DNA from: JBMYZL01 sp049610385
GTDB taxonomy: Bacteria; Bacteroidota; Bacteroidia; Flavobacteriales_D; Sanyastnellaceae
NCBI GenBank assembly: GCA_049610385.1
Contig: JBMYZL010000012.1
Span: 24,956 to 88,955, forward strand
Reading direction: 5' to 3'
Length of the DNA: 64,000 nucleotides
This document shows, in pieces, positions 17,201-26,800 of this stretch; within the stretch, counting starts at the first letter, position 1; every line of letters begins with the position of its first letter. The notes beneath the pieces are model-generated. The model ran no database searches. It was not told the origin of the DNA and was given only the letters and a program-made list of their open reading frames with translations. A program made the translations under genes and the position numbers.

Positions 17201-19282
17201 CTATTCACATATGACCCCAAAACTGCTCAGTAACTCCAGTAAATCTGCAGTATTCACAGCACCGCTTCCATCAATATCAGCCGCGTTACAAGCATCGTCT
17301 GAGGACGAATCAAATATGCATGAACCGTCATCCGAGATGGCCGCAGCGTCATAGTTACTCGCGTCCGCGTATGTGCATCCCAGACCCGTAATGTCATAAC
17401 AAGCCGAGGTAGTGGTACATCCGTTTTCCTGAACTTCTAACGCATAGCTTCCATTGGTAGAAGGGCTAAATAGTTGTCCTGTCTCACCTGGAATGGGGGC
17501 ATTTTCATTTTCACAGTCCAGCCATTGATATTGAGCACCATTTGATTGGGAAAGCAATTGAATTGAAAGATCGAACACGGCCGCTTCCTCAGAGAAATAC
17601 GTTAAATCAGTCGTAACAATTGAGTCACACCCAGTGACAGAAGTAAAAGTGTCGGTGTACACGCCCGAAGACGTATATGTGCTTGCCCCAACGGTAACAG
17701 GAGTACCTGGACATTCGGTGAGTACTTGCTCAAAATAAACGCTGTTGTTAATCGTTAAATCTAGTAAGATTAACGAATCACAACCCTCCACCGAGGACAA
17801 GTTGAATGACGCCATATTGTTTGATTCCGTGTAAGTAATTCCGTCAATCCATGTGAAGGAGTCACAAGCCACATGTGTATCCGTCGTTGTTGTAGGCTCT
17901 CCAAGGCAACCATAATCCAAACCCAGACGTATGATTGGAGCGTAGTAACCAGTGAATCCACCGAGATACAACTGATCTGCATAAACAACGGAGCCTATTG
18001 AAAGAAACTCCTGCTGATGAGTGAACGAATGCTTTGGGGATTCAAGGACAGCCCCATCACCGTCGTAACTTACAACAAGTAGATATTGTGTCGAAGGTTC
18101 AAGTGCACTTAAAACCCCACCCGTCGCTACATCAATTAAGGTTTCGGAAATGAGGGTATTGGGCACAGCAGCGTCAGATGGGCTGATCGTGTGTGACGCT
18201 GTACCCACCACTGTAAAAGCATCGTATGACGTTTCGTTTCCTGTTAATGTTCCATTGGGCTTATAAAGCAACATTGAGAACGTCTCACCCTCAAAGGCAT
18301 CGGCATTTGCTAGAGCGAAAGTTCCTTCTACTGATTCTCCACTGAATCCGTTGGGGCCCGTAATATAAGCTGCTCCTTGATCTTGACGGTATCCTCCAAT
18401 GGCAAAGTCATCATCATTCATACCAATCCACGAAAGGTTTGTCAAATCATTATTGTCCAAACTAAACAAGTCCTGGGTAATCTCGAATGGCACAACCAAC
18501 GACTCGGTTGGATTGATTGAGCTCCAGTAAATGCCCTCATAGGACCCTATGATTGTTGGAGTATAAGTCCCTTCAAAATAAACCAGTGTCTCTGAGAGTG
18601 GCGGAATTGTGGAGATAGATTCAGTGAAGGATATGACATCACCTGAAGGGTCAACAATTGACAATTTGACATTCACGTTGCTTGCAGTGGTTACATCGTT
18701 ATTCAAAATATTGACCGCCATATTATTTAACGGAATGACTTGGTCCAGAGGTGTGCTGTATGCATAAGTCAACCTGGGCGAATCCAAGTTCCTAGGCACA
18801 AAAGAAACGTTTACCGAATTTCCCTGATCCATTTCGTCAGTAAGCAGTTGCCCATCATCAAAAGACAGAAATATCGACGGAATCGTAATCAAATCTGCAT
18901 TGGGACCACCTAACATATTCATGCTGTTTCCGTCTGTATTATCGATGACGATACAGCCGATTGCTCCTTGAAGTTGTGCTTCGTAAATCTTAATGGTAAA
19001 CTGACAATCACCTCGGCGGACCAAGGCTACCTTACCTGTCAAATCTGTTGTTACCGTGGAGCAGGCGAGAGAATCTCCTGAGCTCGTGAAGGCCCACTCC
19101 AAATCCCCTGTCACAGTCGAAGACAGGTGAGTTGGTCCAAAGTCGACTGGGTGACCATAGGAATATTCTCCTGATATGTTGCCTGGACTATTCACGATGA
19201 AGTCCATTGGTGTTACAAGCTGTTGCCCGTAGCCAGGGATTAAAGCCAATAAAAACCCAACAAGCCCAAATAGTTTCCTCAT
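17201..19282 (-). CDS. Secreted PA-domain protein with dockerin-like C-terminus
   Basis: A 693-residue exported protein of unknown role. Signal peptide at residues 1-20 (LFGLVGFLLALIPGYGQQ). A protease-associated (PA) domain follows (about 60-170: TTDLTGKVALVRRGDCQF, GAIGCIVIDN, TIPSIFLSFDDG) but no peptidase domain is seen. The middle is beta-rich with two short repeats ending GCDSLILLDLT and GCDSIVTTDLT. The C-terminus has GCTYADASNYDAAAISDDGSC, then an EF-like D-x-D-x-S-x-x-x-N-x-x-D-L-L loop and FG-x-x-CE, with no T9SS type A or B domain. Start ATG 19282 is fixed by the signal peptide. It is the main cargo of the tRNA-Gly element. Confidence 0.85.
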   Translation of the reverse strand: MRKLFGLVGFLLALIPGYGQQLVTPMDFIVNSPGNISGEYSYGHPVDFGPTHLSSTVTGDLEWAFTSSGDSLACSTVTTDLTGKVALVRRGDCQFTIKIYEAQLQGAIGCIVIDNTDGNSMNMLGGPNADLITIPSIFLSFDDGQLLTDEMDQGNSVNVSFVPRNLDSPRLTYAYSTPLDQVIPLNNMAVNILNNDVTTASNVNVKLSIVDPSGDVISFTESISTIPPLSETLVYFEGTYTPTIIGSYEGIYWSSINPTESLVVPFEITQDLFSLDNNDLTNLSWIGMNDDDFAIGGYRQDQGAAYITGPNGFSGESVEGTFALANADAFEGETFSMLLYKPNGTLTGNETSYDAFTVVGTASHTISPSDAAVPNTLISETLIDVATGGVLSALEPSTQYLLVVSYDGDGAVLESPKHSFTHQQEFLSIGSVVYADQLYLGGFTGYYAPIIRLGLDYGCLGEPTTTTDTHVACDSFTWIDGITYTESNNMASFNLSSVEGCDSLILLDLTINNSVYFEQVLTECPGTPVTVGASTYTSSGVYTDTFTSVTGCDSIVTTDLTYFSEEAAVFDLSIQLLSQSNGAQYQWLDCENENAPIPGETGQLFSPSTNGSYALEVQENGCTTTSACYDITGLGCTYADASNYDAAAISDDGSCIFDSSSDDACNAADIDGSGAVNTADLLELLSSFGVICE

Positions 19283-19790
19283 CTCAAGTCTGTTTTGATT
19301 CACCTCCAAATCAGCGTATAATTTACGATTAATTTGCGTGTTGTACAAACCAGGCCCGTTATGTCTCAATGACATTGGAGATCGGCGCAAATAAAATTGC
19401 GATCTCAAAAGGGGACTGGAAATTTTAGTCCAAAAGGAAGACACAATATTCCTGACAACCTAGGCATATCCTTCACCTTCAGCATCGGGCCTTCAAGGTT
19501 CCTCAAATAGCCCAAGCTCAATGCGAGGCGTGCATGACTCATAGCTTGTTACAGAACCATCAGGGAGCCTGTGCGCTTGTAAAGCTCAATAGCTCCAGTG
19601 GGTCTGAACGAGCAAAGCGTTTGGTTCGATTGCAACTGCTTCGATTGCTTGGTGTACCGACCCCAAATTGTCTTCAAGTAATCGCTGTTGTTAGGCCCTC
19701 CTGTGCCTGTGAAGATGCTGACATACTACCTGACTTCGCAATTGCCTCAACTTAAATCACTCAAAAATGGTGACTTACGACCCTCAAAAT
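19283..19790. other. Non-coding right part of the island
   Basis: About 500 bases between the secreted-protein start and the tRNA repeat. Short open frames (for example 19534-19755 plus) show no recognisable family and no conserved start context. I see no integrase remnant. It should hold the promoter of the minus-strand gene, but no clear -7/-33 pair was identified. Confidence 0.5.
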
Positions 19791-19837
19791 ACAACCTTGC
19801 CAAGGTTGGGGTCGCGAGTTCGAATCTCGATTCTCGC
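19791..19837 (+). repeat. Attachment-site-like repeat, copy 2 (displaced tRNA-Gly 3' half)
   Basis: Identical to the tRNA-Gly 3' half for 39 bases, then one mismatch and TTCTCGC. The sequence upstream of 19791 has no similarity to the tRNA 5' half, so this is not a functional tRNA. Confidence 0.8.
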
Positions 19838-19840
19838 ACA

Positions 19841-19871
19841 AAAATCTTCGGGATGACCGAGGTTTTTTTTT
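19841..19871 (+). terminator. Rho-independent terminator after the displaced tRNA end
   Basis: Stem CTTCGG/CCGAGG around GATGA followed by nine to ten T. It probably served the original tRNA-Gly before the insertion separated them. Confidence 0.7.
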
Positions 19872-20121
19872 GAGGCCTTGAGCCCGTTATAAATCTGGCC
19901 CTACCACCAAGCGTTCTGCGTCATTGTGGCGCAGAACAAGTCGTTACTTATTGCATGGGTTTGGTCATCGAATCAACTGATGCTGCACTTCGACTCTGCA
20001 TTCGGGGCTGCACGGTCGATTATATAGTGAGAGGAATTCATGATGCACCTGCACCAGGCGACTCTGCTGTTTCGAAGACAAGGACAGAAAAGGTTTCAGA
20101 TGCAAGCATTACCTTCGTTCC
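19872..20121. other. Spacer between island and cyclophilin gene
   Basis: About 250 bases without a supported gene. It contains a perfect 8-base inverted repeat GTTCTGCG/CGCAGAAC around a 9-base loop at 19913-19937, not followed by a T-run. A -7-like box for the next gene lies at its right end. Confidence 0.4.
20110..20117 (+). promoter_or_regulatory. -7 box before the cyclophilin gene
   Basis: TACCTTCG, one base from TAnnTTTG, ending 4 bases before the ATG at 20122. No good -33 element at the expected spacing. Confidence 0.3.
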
Positions 20122-20553
20122 ATGCAAGGAAAAATCATTACCGACCACGGCACATTGACCGTGGAGTTTTTCGAAAAAGATGCACCCAAAACGGTTGCGA
20201 ATTTTGTCAAGCTTGCCCAAAATGGCTTTTATGACGGGCTCAAGTTTCATCGCGTCATCCCGGGGTTTGTGGCCCAAGGTGGATGCCCGAAAGGCATTGG
20301 AAGCGGGGGGCCAGGTTACACCATCGATTGTGAGCTCGATGGCGATAACCAATACCACGACAAAGGGGTGCTGTCCATGGCACATGCGGGTCGGAACACA
20401 GGCGGATCACAATTTTTCATCGTACACAATCGAGAAAACACAGCGCACTTGGATCGGAATCACACTTGTTTTGGCAAAGTGACTGAGGGCCTTGACTTGA
20501 TTGAGAAAATCACGCAAGGAGATGCCTTTCGGGTTGAAATTTTGAACAATTGA
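20122..20553 (+). CDS. Peptidyl-prolyl cis-trans isomerase, cyclophilin type
   Basis: Catalyses proline isomerisation during protein folding. The 143-residue protein is a single cyclophilin domain of PpiB type without signal peptide, so it is cytosolic. Active-site motifs are FHRVIPGFVAQGG (catalytic Arg), GGSQFFI and the HLDRNHTCFGKV segment. It has its own terminator at 20576-20604 and no operon partners. It is the first intact chromosomal gene to the right of the tRNA-Gly element. Confidence 0.96.
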   Translation: MQGKIITDHGTLTVEFFEKDAPKTVANFVKLAQNGFYDGLKFHRVIPGFVAQGGCPKGIGSGGPGYTIDCELDGDNQYHDKGVLSMAHAGRNTGGSQFFIVHNRENTAHLDRNHTCFGKVTEGLDLIEKITQGDAFRVEILNN

Positions 20554-20575
20554 TTTCGGGTTGAAATGCGAATTG

Positions 20576-20604
20576 AAAAAAGGCGGCGTTGTGTCGCCTT
20601 TTTT
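20576..20604 (+). terminator. Rho-independent terminator of the cyclophilin gene
   Basis: AAAAAAGGCG (20576-20585) pairs with CGCCTTTTTT (20595-20604) around a 9-base loop, 23 bases after the stop codon. Confidence 0.85.
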
Positions 20605-20674
20605 GTGCACTAGATGACGTGATCAAGCTCCGTCTTTGAACACAATTAAATAAAGCACCACAAGACGGAAACCG

Positions 20675-20690
20675 CATCGCTGCAATCTCC
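20675..20690 (+). repeat. 16-base repeat flanking the giant gene (left copy)
   Basis: Same 16 bases as 27712-27727. The surrounding spacer (20605-20860) holds no other supported feature; a loose TTTG-N16-TATCCTTA promoter-like pair lies at 20824-20851, just before the giant gene. Confidence 0.4.
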
Positions 20691-20860
20691 TCCTTGGTAC
20701 CCGGAGATGGACAGTTCTCGGGCCCTTTGGTCACACCATCCCCGAAATGCAATTCAAAAGTGATCGAATTCATTTTTTTTGATGGGCATCTTTTCGATCA
20801 TCATCATTCCAGAAATTCTTGTTTTTGTTAGACTTAATGATTTTATCCTTACATTGCTAA

Positions 20861-23800
20861 ATGACCAAATCACTGTTTTCTAGCATTTTACTGTTTAGTT
20901 TTGTGCTTTTTTCATTCATCCCTTCGAGTGTCTCCGCACAAGCACAAGAGTTTTGTGAGCCTGGTTATTTCGAAGCCATGGATGATTATTTCGAAGTCGC
21001 GCTCGATGAAGTTTCTACAGCATCTTACAACGTTCTTGATAACGACTTCATCGCTGTCGACTACTGGGAATTCTTTGCTTCCGACACGCCCCCCTGCTTG
21101 ACCGTAAACCAAGACGGGACCGTGGAAATAAATTCATCCTCAGTCGCTGGGGATGGAACAGACTTAGAGTGTTGCGGCGAGCACTTCTTCACCTATACCC
21201 TGATGGGTGAAAATAACCTCTGGTGCAGCGCTGAGGTGACAATTGTCATTACATGCGAGGAAGAATCAAAATCTGATTGCAGCGTCATCGACTTATCGGA
21301 TGCCGCCCAGACCAATCCTGACGATTCCGGGAACAATGCCGAAGGTTGTGTACCCGTCTGTGGAGGAGCCTTAACAACTGTAACCTACCCACTCGACCCT
21401 TCCGCTTATTACAACTATTCGGTTATTGGCGGTTCGATTCAGGCTGCCCCAAACCAAAATGAAATTCTCGTTTTGTGGGATGCCTACGCTGGGCAAGGCT
21501 CAGTAGTATTGGAATTGACCCATGATGCTGGAACACAAATCATCACGCAATGCGTGGACATCATGGAGCCTCCGAAGGCGATCATCACGGTCGACTCAAC
21601 TGCATGCCTCAACTCAATCATCCAATTCACCAGCGATTCACATCCAAGTTCCGCAGACCACTTCTGGGAATTTGGTGATGGGATGACCTCAACGATGGTC
21701 AATCCGCAGCATGCTTATTCTTCACCAGGCTTGTACGATGTCACCCTGACCGTTACAGCTCCTGTCTACAACGATTCCGGAGTGGTTGTTTGTTGCTGCA
21801 CAGATGTAGCCACTGTTATGATGCAAATCATGGATACTGAGGGGCCCGTGATAGAATGCATCTCTACCCTGTGTGCAGGGGACAGCGCCTGCTACTCAAC
21901 CCCTTCAGGGTGTCCCAATGCCCAATATGCCTGGGAGGCTTATGATAGCCAAGGCAACAGTGTAGCCATAGACGGAAACGGATCCCCAGAAATATGCATC
22001 GGGTGGGGTGACGGTCCGGTAGGCACTGTGCAATTGTCCATATACAACTGCCCTGACCTGTGCGACATACCAACTGCCGTCGAAATACCCATCATATCTA
22101 CCCTAACGCTTGTTGACGGCCCTGCTGTGGTTTGCGAAAATGAAGTGTCAACGTACGCCGTTCCCAAATGGATGGATGTGGAATATGACTGGATAATTTC
22201 AGGAGCGCAATCGTATGCAATCAATGACAACGAAGTCACTGTTATCTGGGGAAGCAGCGGGGTTGGGACGATTGAAGTGTATTACGAAAGCCCATTTTTA
22301 CTGCAAGTCGATGGCCACGAAGCCCCAGATTGTTCGGGCTTCGGAAACTTGGATGTCTCCATTTTGCCGGAATTTCAATTTACAGTGCCCACTTCAGGCT
22401 CTGGATGCACGGCTTATTCAAGTTATTTTGAGGTGAACAGTGATGCGCTTTGGAGCGTCTCTCCTTACGCCGACTTGAACGCTGGTGGCTTATCATGTAC
22501 TATTGATTGGCCTGGGCCAGGGATTTATACCGTTACTGCACACCCTTCAGATCCAAGCGACTTCTGCAACGATTACGTCACCCATACCATCGTTATCACT
22601 GAACTTGAAGCACCGTCCATACAAGGGCCGGGCAATGGTTGTGCTGGCGAGCCCATGATCTATTTCATTGACAATCCAGAAGGCAATGCCTTCTATTCGT
22701 GGTATGCAAGTGGCGGGGCGGTTCTGAGCAGTTCAGGCACAAGCGCAACAGTGGAATGGAATGCCGGTGCGCCGAACCAATCGCTCACAGTCTATGTAAG
22801 TCAGACCATTAGCCCATACTGTTCCGCAACGGAATCCATTAGCTTTTACGAGGATCTACCACAAACTCCGTCCATTCAAGGACCTGTAACTGTTTGCGCC
22901 AATTCCGCCGCTGACTACACTGTCGGCCTCACAAGCATTCAACCGGGAGAAACATTTACTTGGACGGTGAGCCCGCCAGAAGCAGGAAACATCATATCAC
23001 CGCAGGGAGAACCAAATTGTACAGTACAATGGGGAGCGGGAGCAGGGATGGCCACAGTGCATGCCACTTCCAATGTCTGTGGCCTCACGGAATCCGATAT
23101 CATTTCTGTCGTCATCCAAAACCCATCGACCCCCAGCATCATCCAATCCGGACTATTCTGTTCAGGAGCGAGTCAACTGAATGTGACTTTGACAGGAACA
23201 TCCGGTTACCTTTCATACGAGTGGACCGCGCCAAACGGCGGGTCAAGCAATTCAAATGTATATACCGTGGGGCAGGCCGGAATGCATGCATTGGAAGTCA
23301 CCGATGCCAATGGTTGTGAAGCAAGTGCCTATTTCGAAGTCCACGAATGGCCAGGGCCTACGGCATCCATATCCTCGCCTCACCCCAATGCAATCTGTCT
23401 GCCGGCACCATCGACAACCATTGATTTGTTCACGCTGGAAAATCCAAACTGGGAATACAGTTGGAACGGTGGCTCGGCAGGACCCAGCACCATCAGCCAT
23501 GCCATTCAGAATGTGCCGGGAACATATACTTACAACGTGCAAGTCACAGATCCTGCATCTGGTTGCACCGCTAGCGATTCGTTTAGTATCGTTGAAGACA
23601 ATTGCACAGGAGGCCCAGGGGGCGGTACCGGAGGGGGCGGCTGCACGCCATCCGAACCCTTGAACTTGGCCTTGAATCAATCGTGTGATTATGTGGAAGT
23701 TATCATCGGTGCAACTTCCGCTTTGAACGCAGTCTATAATTTCGGGGACAACTCTCCATGGACCACTTCCAACGACCTCACCTACGACGAGGCTTCTTGC

Positions 23801-26800
23801 TACGTCATTTCCGTCACCGCAGAAGTTGCAGATGCCAACGACCCCAATCAAACGTGCTCAATTACTGAGGACATTGGTGTGTGCATCCCGGTTGCTGCTG
23901 CCTTCAATCATGCGATAACTGGTTGTTTCGAAGTTCAGTTCAGTGACCTTTCATCTTATCTTCAGAATCCAAATCCAAACAATTCAATCACGCAATGGCA
24001 ATGGGATTTTGGGGATGGCACAACCTCCAACCAGCAAAACCCATCGCATACATATTCTTCACCAGGCTTGTACGATGTCACCCTGACCGTGACAGATGCC
24101 TCTAGTTGTACGGCCGCGACCACACAACACATCAACTTAAGCTCTGTAGGCATCCCATCCTTGTCTTATGATGGCACCGTTTGTGTCGGCAGTGAGGAGC
24201 TCTATTCAACGAGTGCTACCAACGCTGTGTATTACTCGTGGGCCTTCCCCGACGGACTCGAAATTGAGGGAGAAAGCGAGGTTAGCTACACCATGAACGA
24301 GCCGCTCCCACCGACGTTCGACGAAATTGAAATCACCGCATATGATGTTTTGGGTTGCAGCAATTCTCAGACTTTCATCATCAACGTTGTCAATCCGCCA
24401 GCCCTCATCCTAAATACCGATCCCAATCCGGGAATTGTATGTCCGGATCCTGGAATTGCGCTCCTGACCGCTTTTCCATCGAATTTCACCTCGTACCAAT
24501 GGCTAGAGGACAATGGATCCGGACTGAATGATGACGCATACGGCATGCCCATTGACCCCACCCTGAATCATGTAGCCGTCCATGCAGGGACCTATACTGT
24601 CGAAGCTGAATACCAGGGATGTACGGTAGAATCCAACGCTGTTCTTGTGCAAACATGGCAAGAAGAAGAAGTCTACTTCTCAGGCCCGACGCTCTTGTGC
24701 GGTGATGGGACTGCAACATATGTGTACAATGGCTTTTTCAACAACCCAACCTGGTACGTAGACGAGACAATCGCGGCCTCAAATCAAGCCTCATTTGATT
24801 ACTACGCAGCCGCACCTCATCTTGTTGAAATCCGTCTCGAAGTCACGGATATAAACGGTTGCATTCATTCATCAAATCCCATGATGACCCAGTGGGAATC
24901 GGGGGTTTCGTTTGATCTTTTTTCTCAAAATACGCCGCCTTGCGCTGGAAGTGAAGTGACCATCGAGGTCTCCAATCTCGTTGCAAATTCTCCGATAGAC
25001 TTTTCCTGGAACACCGGACAGAATGCCCCGGAAATTCAAACATGGAATGCAGGGACTTACACATGTACAGGTTACGATGCCGCAGGATGCTCGCACACTG
25101 AAACATTCGAGGTCTTCCCTGCCCCGGATTTGTGCACCGTACCCAGTGGATGTTATTCATCGTGTGATCCAGTTGAAATCTGCGGGCCCGGCAATTTGAG
25201 CTCATACCAGTGGCACTTCAATGGAAGCGCCATTCCAGGAGAAATCGACTCATGTACTGTCCTCAATCAGTCGGGGAATTATGCATTGACTGCCAGCAAC
25301 AACTTCGGATGTTACAGCACTTCCAACACCCTTGAATTCACACTGGAAGATTGTGCATGTGATGTTGCTTTCAGTGCCCAACCGACCGGGGACGACTGCT
25401 GCCAGGTCATTTCATTCCAAAACAACAGCAACACCCCTATGAATACCCTCGATTTTCATACGCCGGGAGTTCTGTGCAGTTTCAGTCTCATCGATCCAGA
25501 TTACTCCATAGATGTCCTTGACCCCATGCGAATCACGGTCAGCCACAATGGTGGAAACATCCCATCAGGAGGCCCCATCGACATCATCACAATCTGTCCT
25601 GATTCCCCAAGCACAAATGCCGTTGTAGTTGAAATCTCAATGAATTTGGACGGCCTTGATGTTTGTGGTGATGAGATTTGGTTTGAATGCGAAATTGACA
25701 CTTCGGATTGCGAACCGCTCGAATGCAATGAAAACCTATATCAAGTGTACGGTGATGAAGGTCAGGTCGGCTCCTTCAATCCATTCGACCTTGGATCATG
25801 GACCACATTGCCATTGAATTACGACGACGGCAACAACGCTCCTTCTGATCTTGAAGACAGCATGAACGCCGTAGGTTATAACGAGATGGACAATTATGCT
25901 TACGGATTCGCAAGAAATGCCGATGACGACATTGTTCTCGTCCGAATCGGTGCCAATGGGTGTATTGAGGACCTCGGTCAGGTTGAAAATCACCCTTTAA
26001 ATACCGCCGCCCAAGACTTGGATTTCCATCCTACTGCTGGAACAAACCTGGGCACGCTGAAAATTTTACCTGATCAAGGTGACTTTTCCAAAATCAACCC
26101 ATCAGATGCGATTTCCAACGTAACTACAGCATGGACAAATGCAGGCATTCCGCTGCCTCCGGGCATGACATTTCACCTGCTGCACATTAGACACCAAGAA
26201 AAAGAATGGGTCAACGTAGTGGATGTGGTAACCCGAACAGTAGTTCATACCTACTTCTTGACCGGAAGTGGATCGCAAGCCTCACAGGCTGATTTTGCCT
26301 TTCGGCATGCAGACGGCCGATTCTATGGGGTTGACGAAAACGTAAATCAATTGGTGTGGATTGACCCCTCGGATGGTACAACGGATTATGTCGGAAACAA
26401 TGGTGACGCCGTCGGAGGCATTGGATTGAATTGCACCAATTTCGGAGCTGCCTATACCGACATCAACGGATCCATCTTTTGCACCTGCAACAGTTTTTTG
26501 GGCCTCCCAACTCCCAATACGTACCAAATCGACCCAACAACGGGAGTTGGAACACCCATTTTCGACACCAATTCAGGACCTCTGACCCGCAACGATGGAT
26601 TCTCTTGTCCAAGTGCGTCGATCTCCGAACCCACTGCATGCATGACCATCTTGGTTGAATCCATTGAGTGCACTCCAATAGAGGATGGCTATGATGTCAA
26701 TTTCGAAGTGTGTAACAACCCCAATTCGAATTTTGAAATCGGTTATTTCTCAGTTTCTGTATCGAATGACATGAATGCGCAAATCTCACCGTCTGTCTTT

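Larger units (their letters stand above)
16490..19837. mobile_element. Putative integrated element or island at tRNA-Gly
   Basis: A segment of about 3.35 kb bounded by the intact tRNA-Gly and a displaced copy of its 3' half at 19791-19837. Each boundary copy has its own terminator-like hairpin just after it (16493-16526 and 19841-19871), as expected if the original tRNA tail was pushed downstream by insertion. The content is a large secreted-protein gene (17201-19282), a decayed ORF (16597-17149) and non-coding sequence, and looks more AT-rich than the flanks. No integrase or relaxase is seen, so it would be a degraded or non-autonomous element. A decayed tandem tRNA is the alternative. Confidence 0.6.

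Noticed and set aside
19791..19837. A second functional tRNA-Gly
   Set aside because: Only the 3' half is present; no 5' acceptor or D arm upstream.
20510..20773. 87-codon minus-strand frame before the giant gene
   Set aside because: It runs through the cyclophilin terminator into that gene and has no recognised family; only its EIAAM match to 27690-27720 is noted as a repeat.
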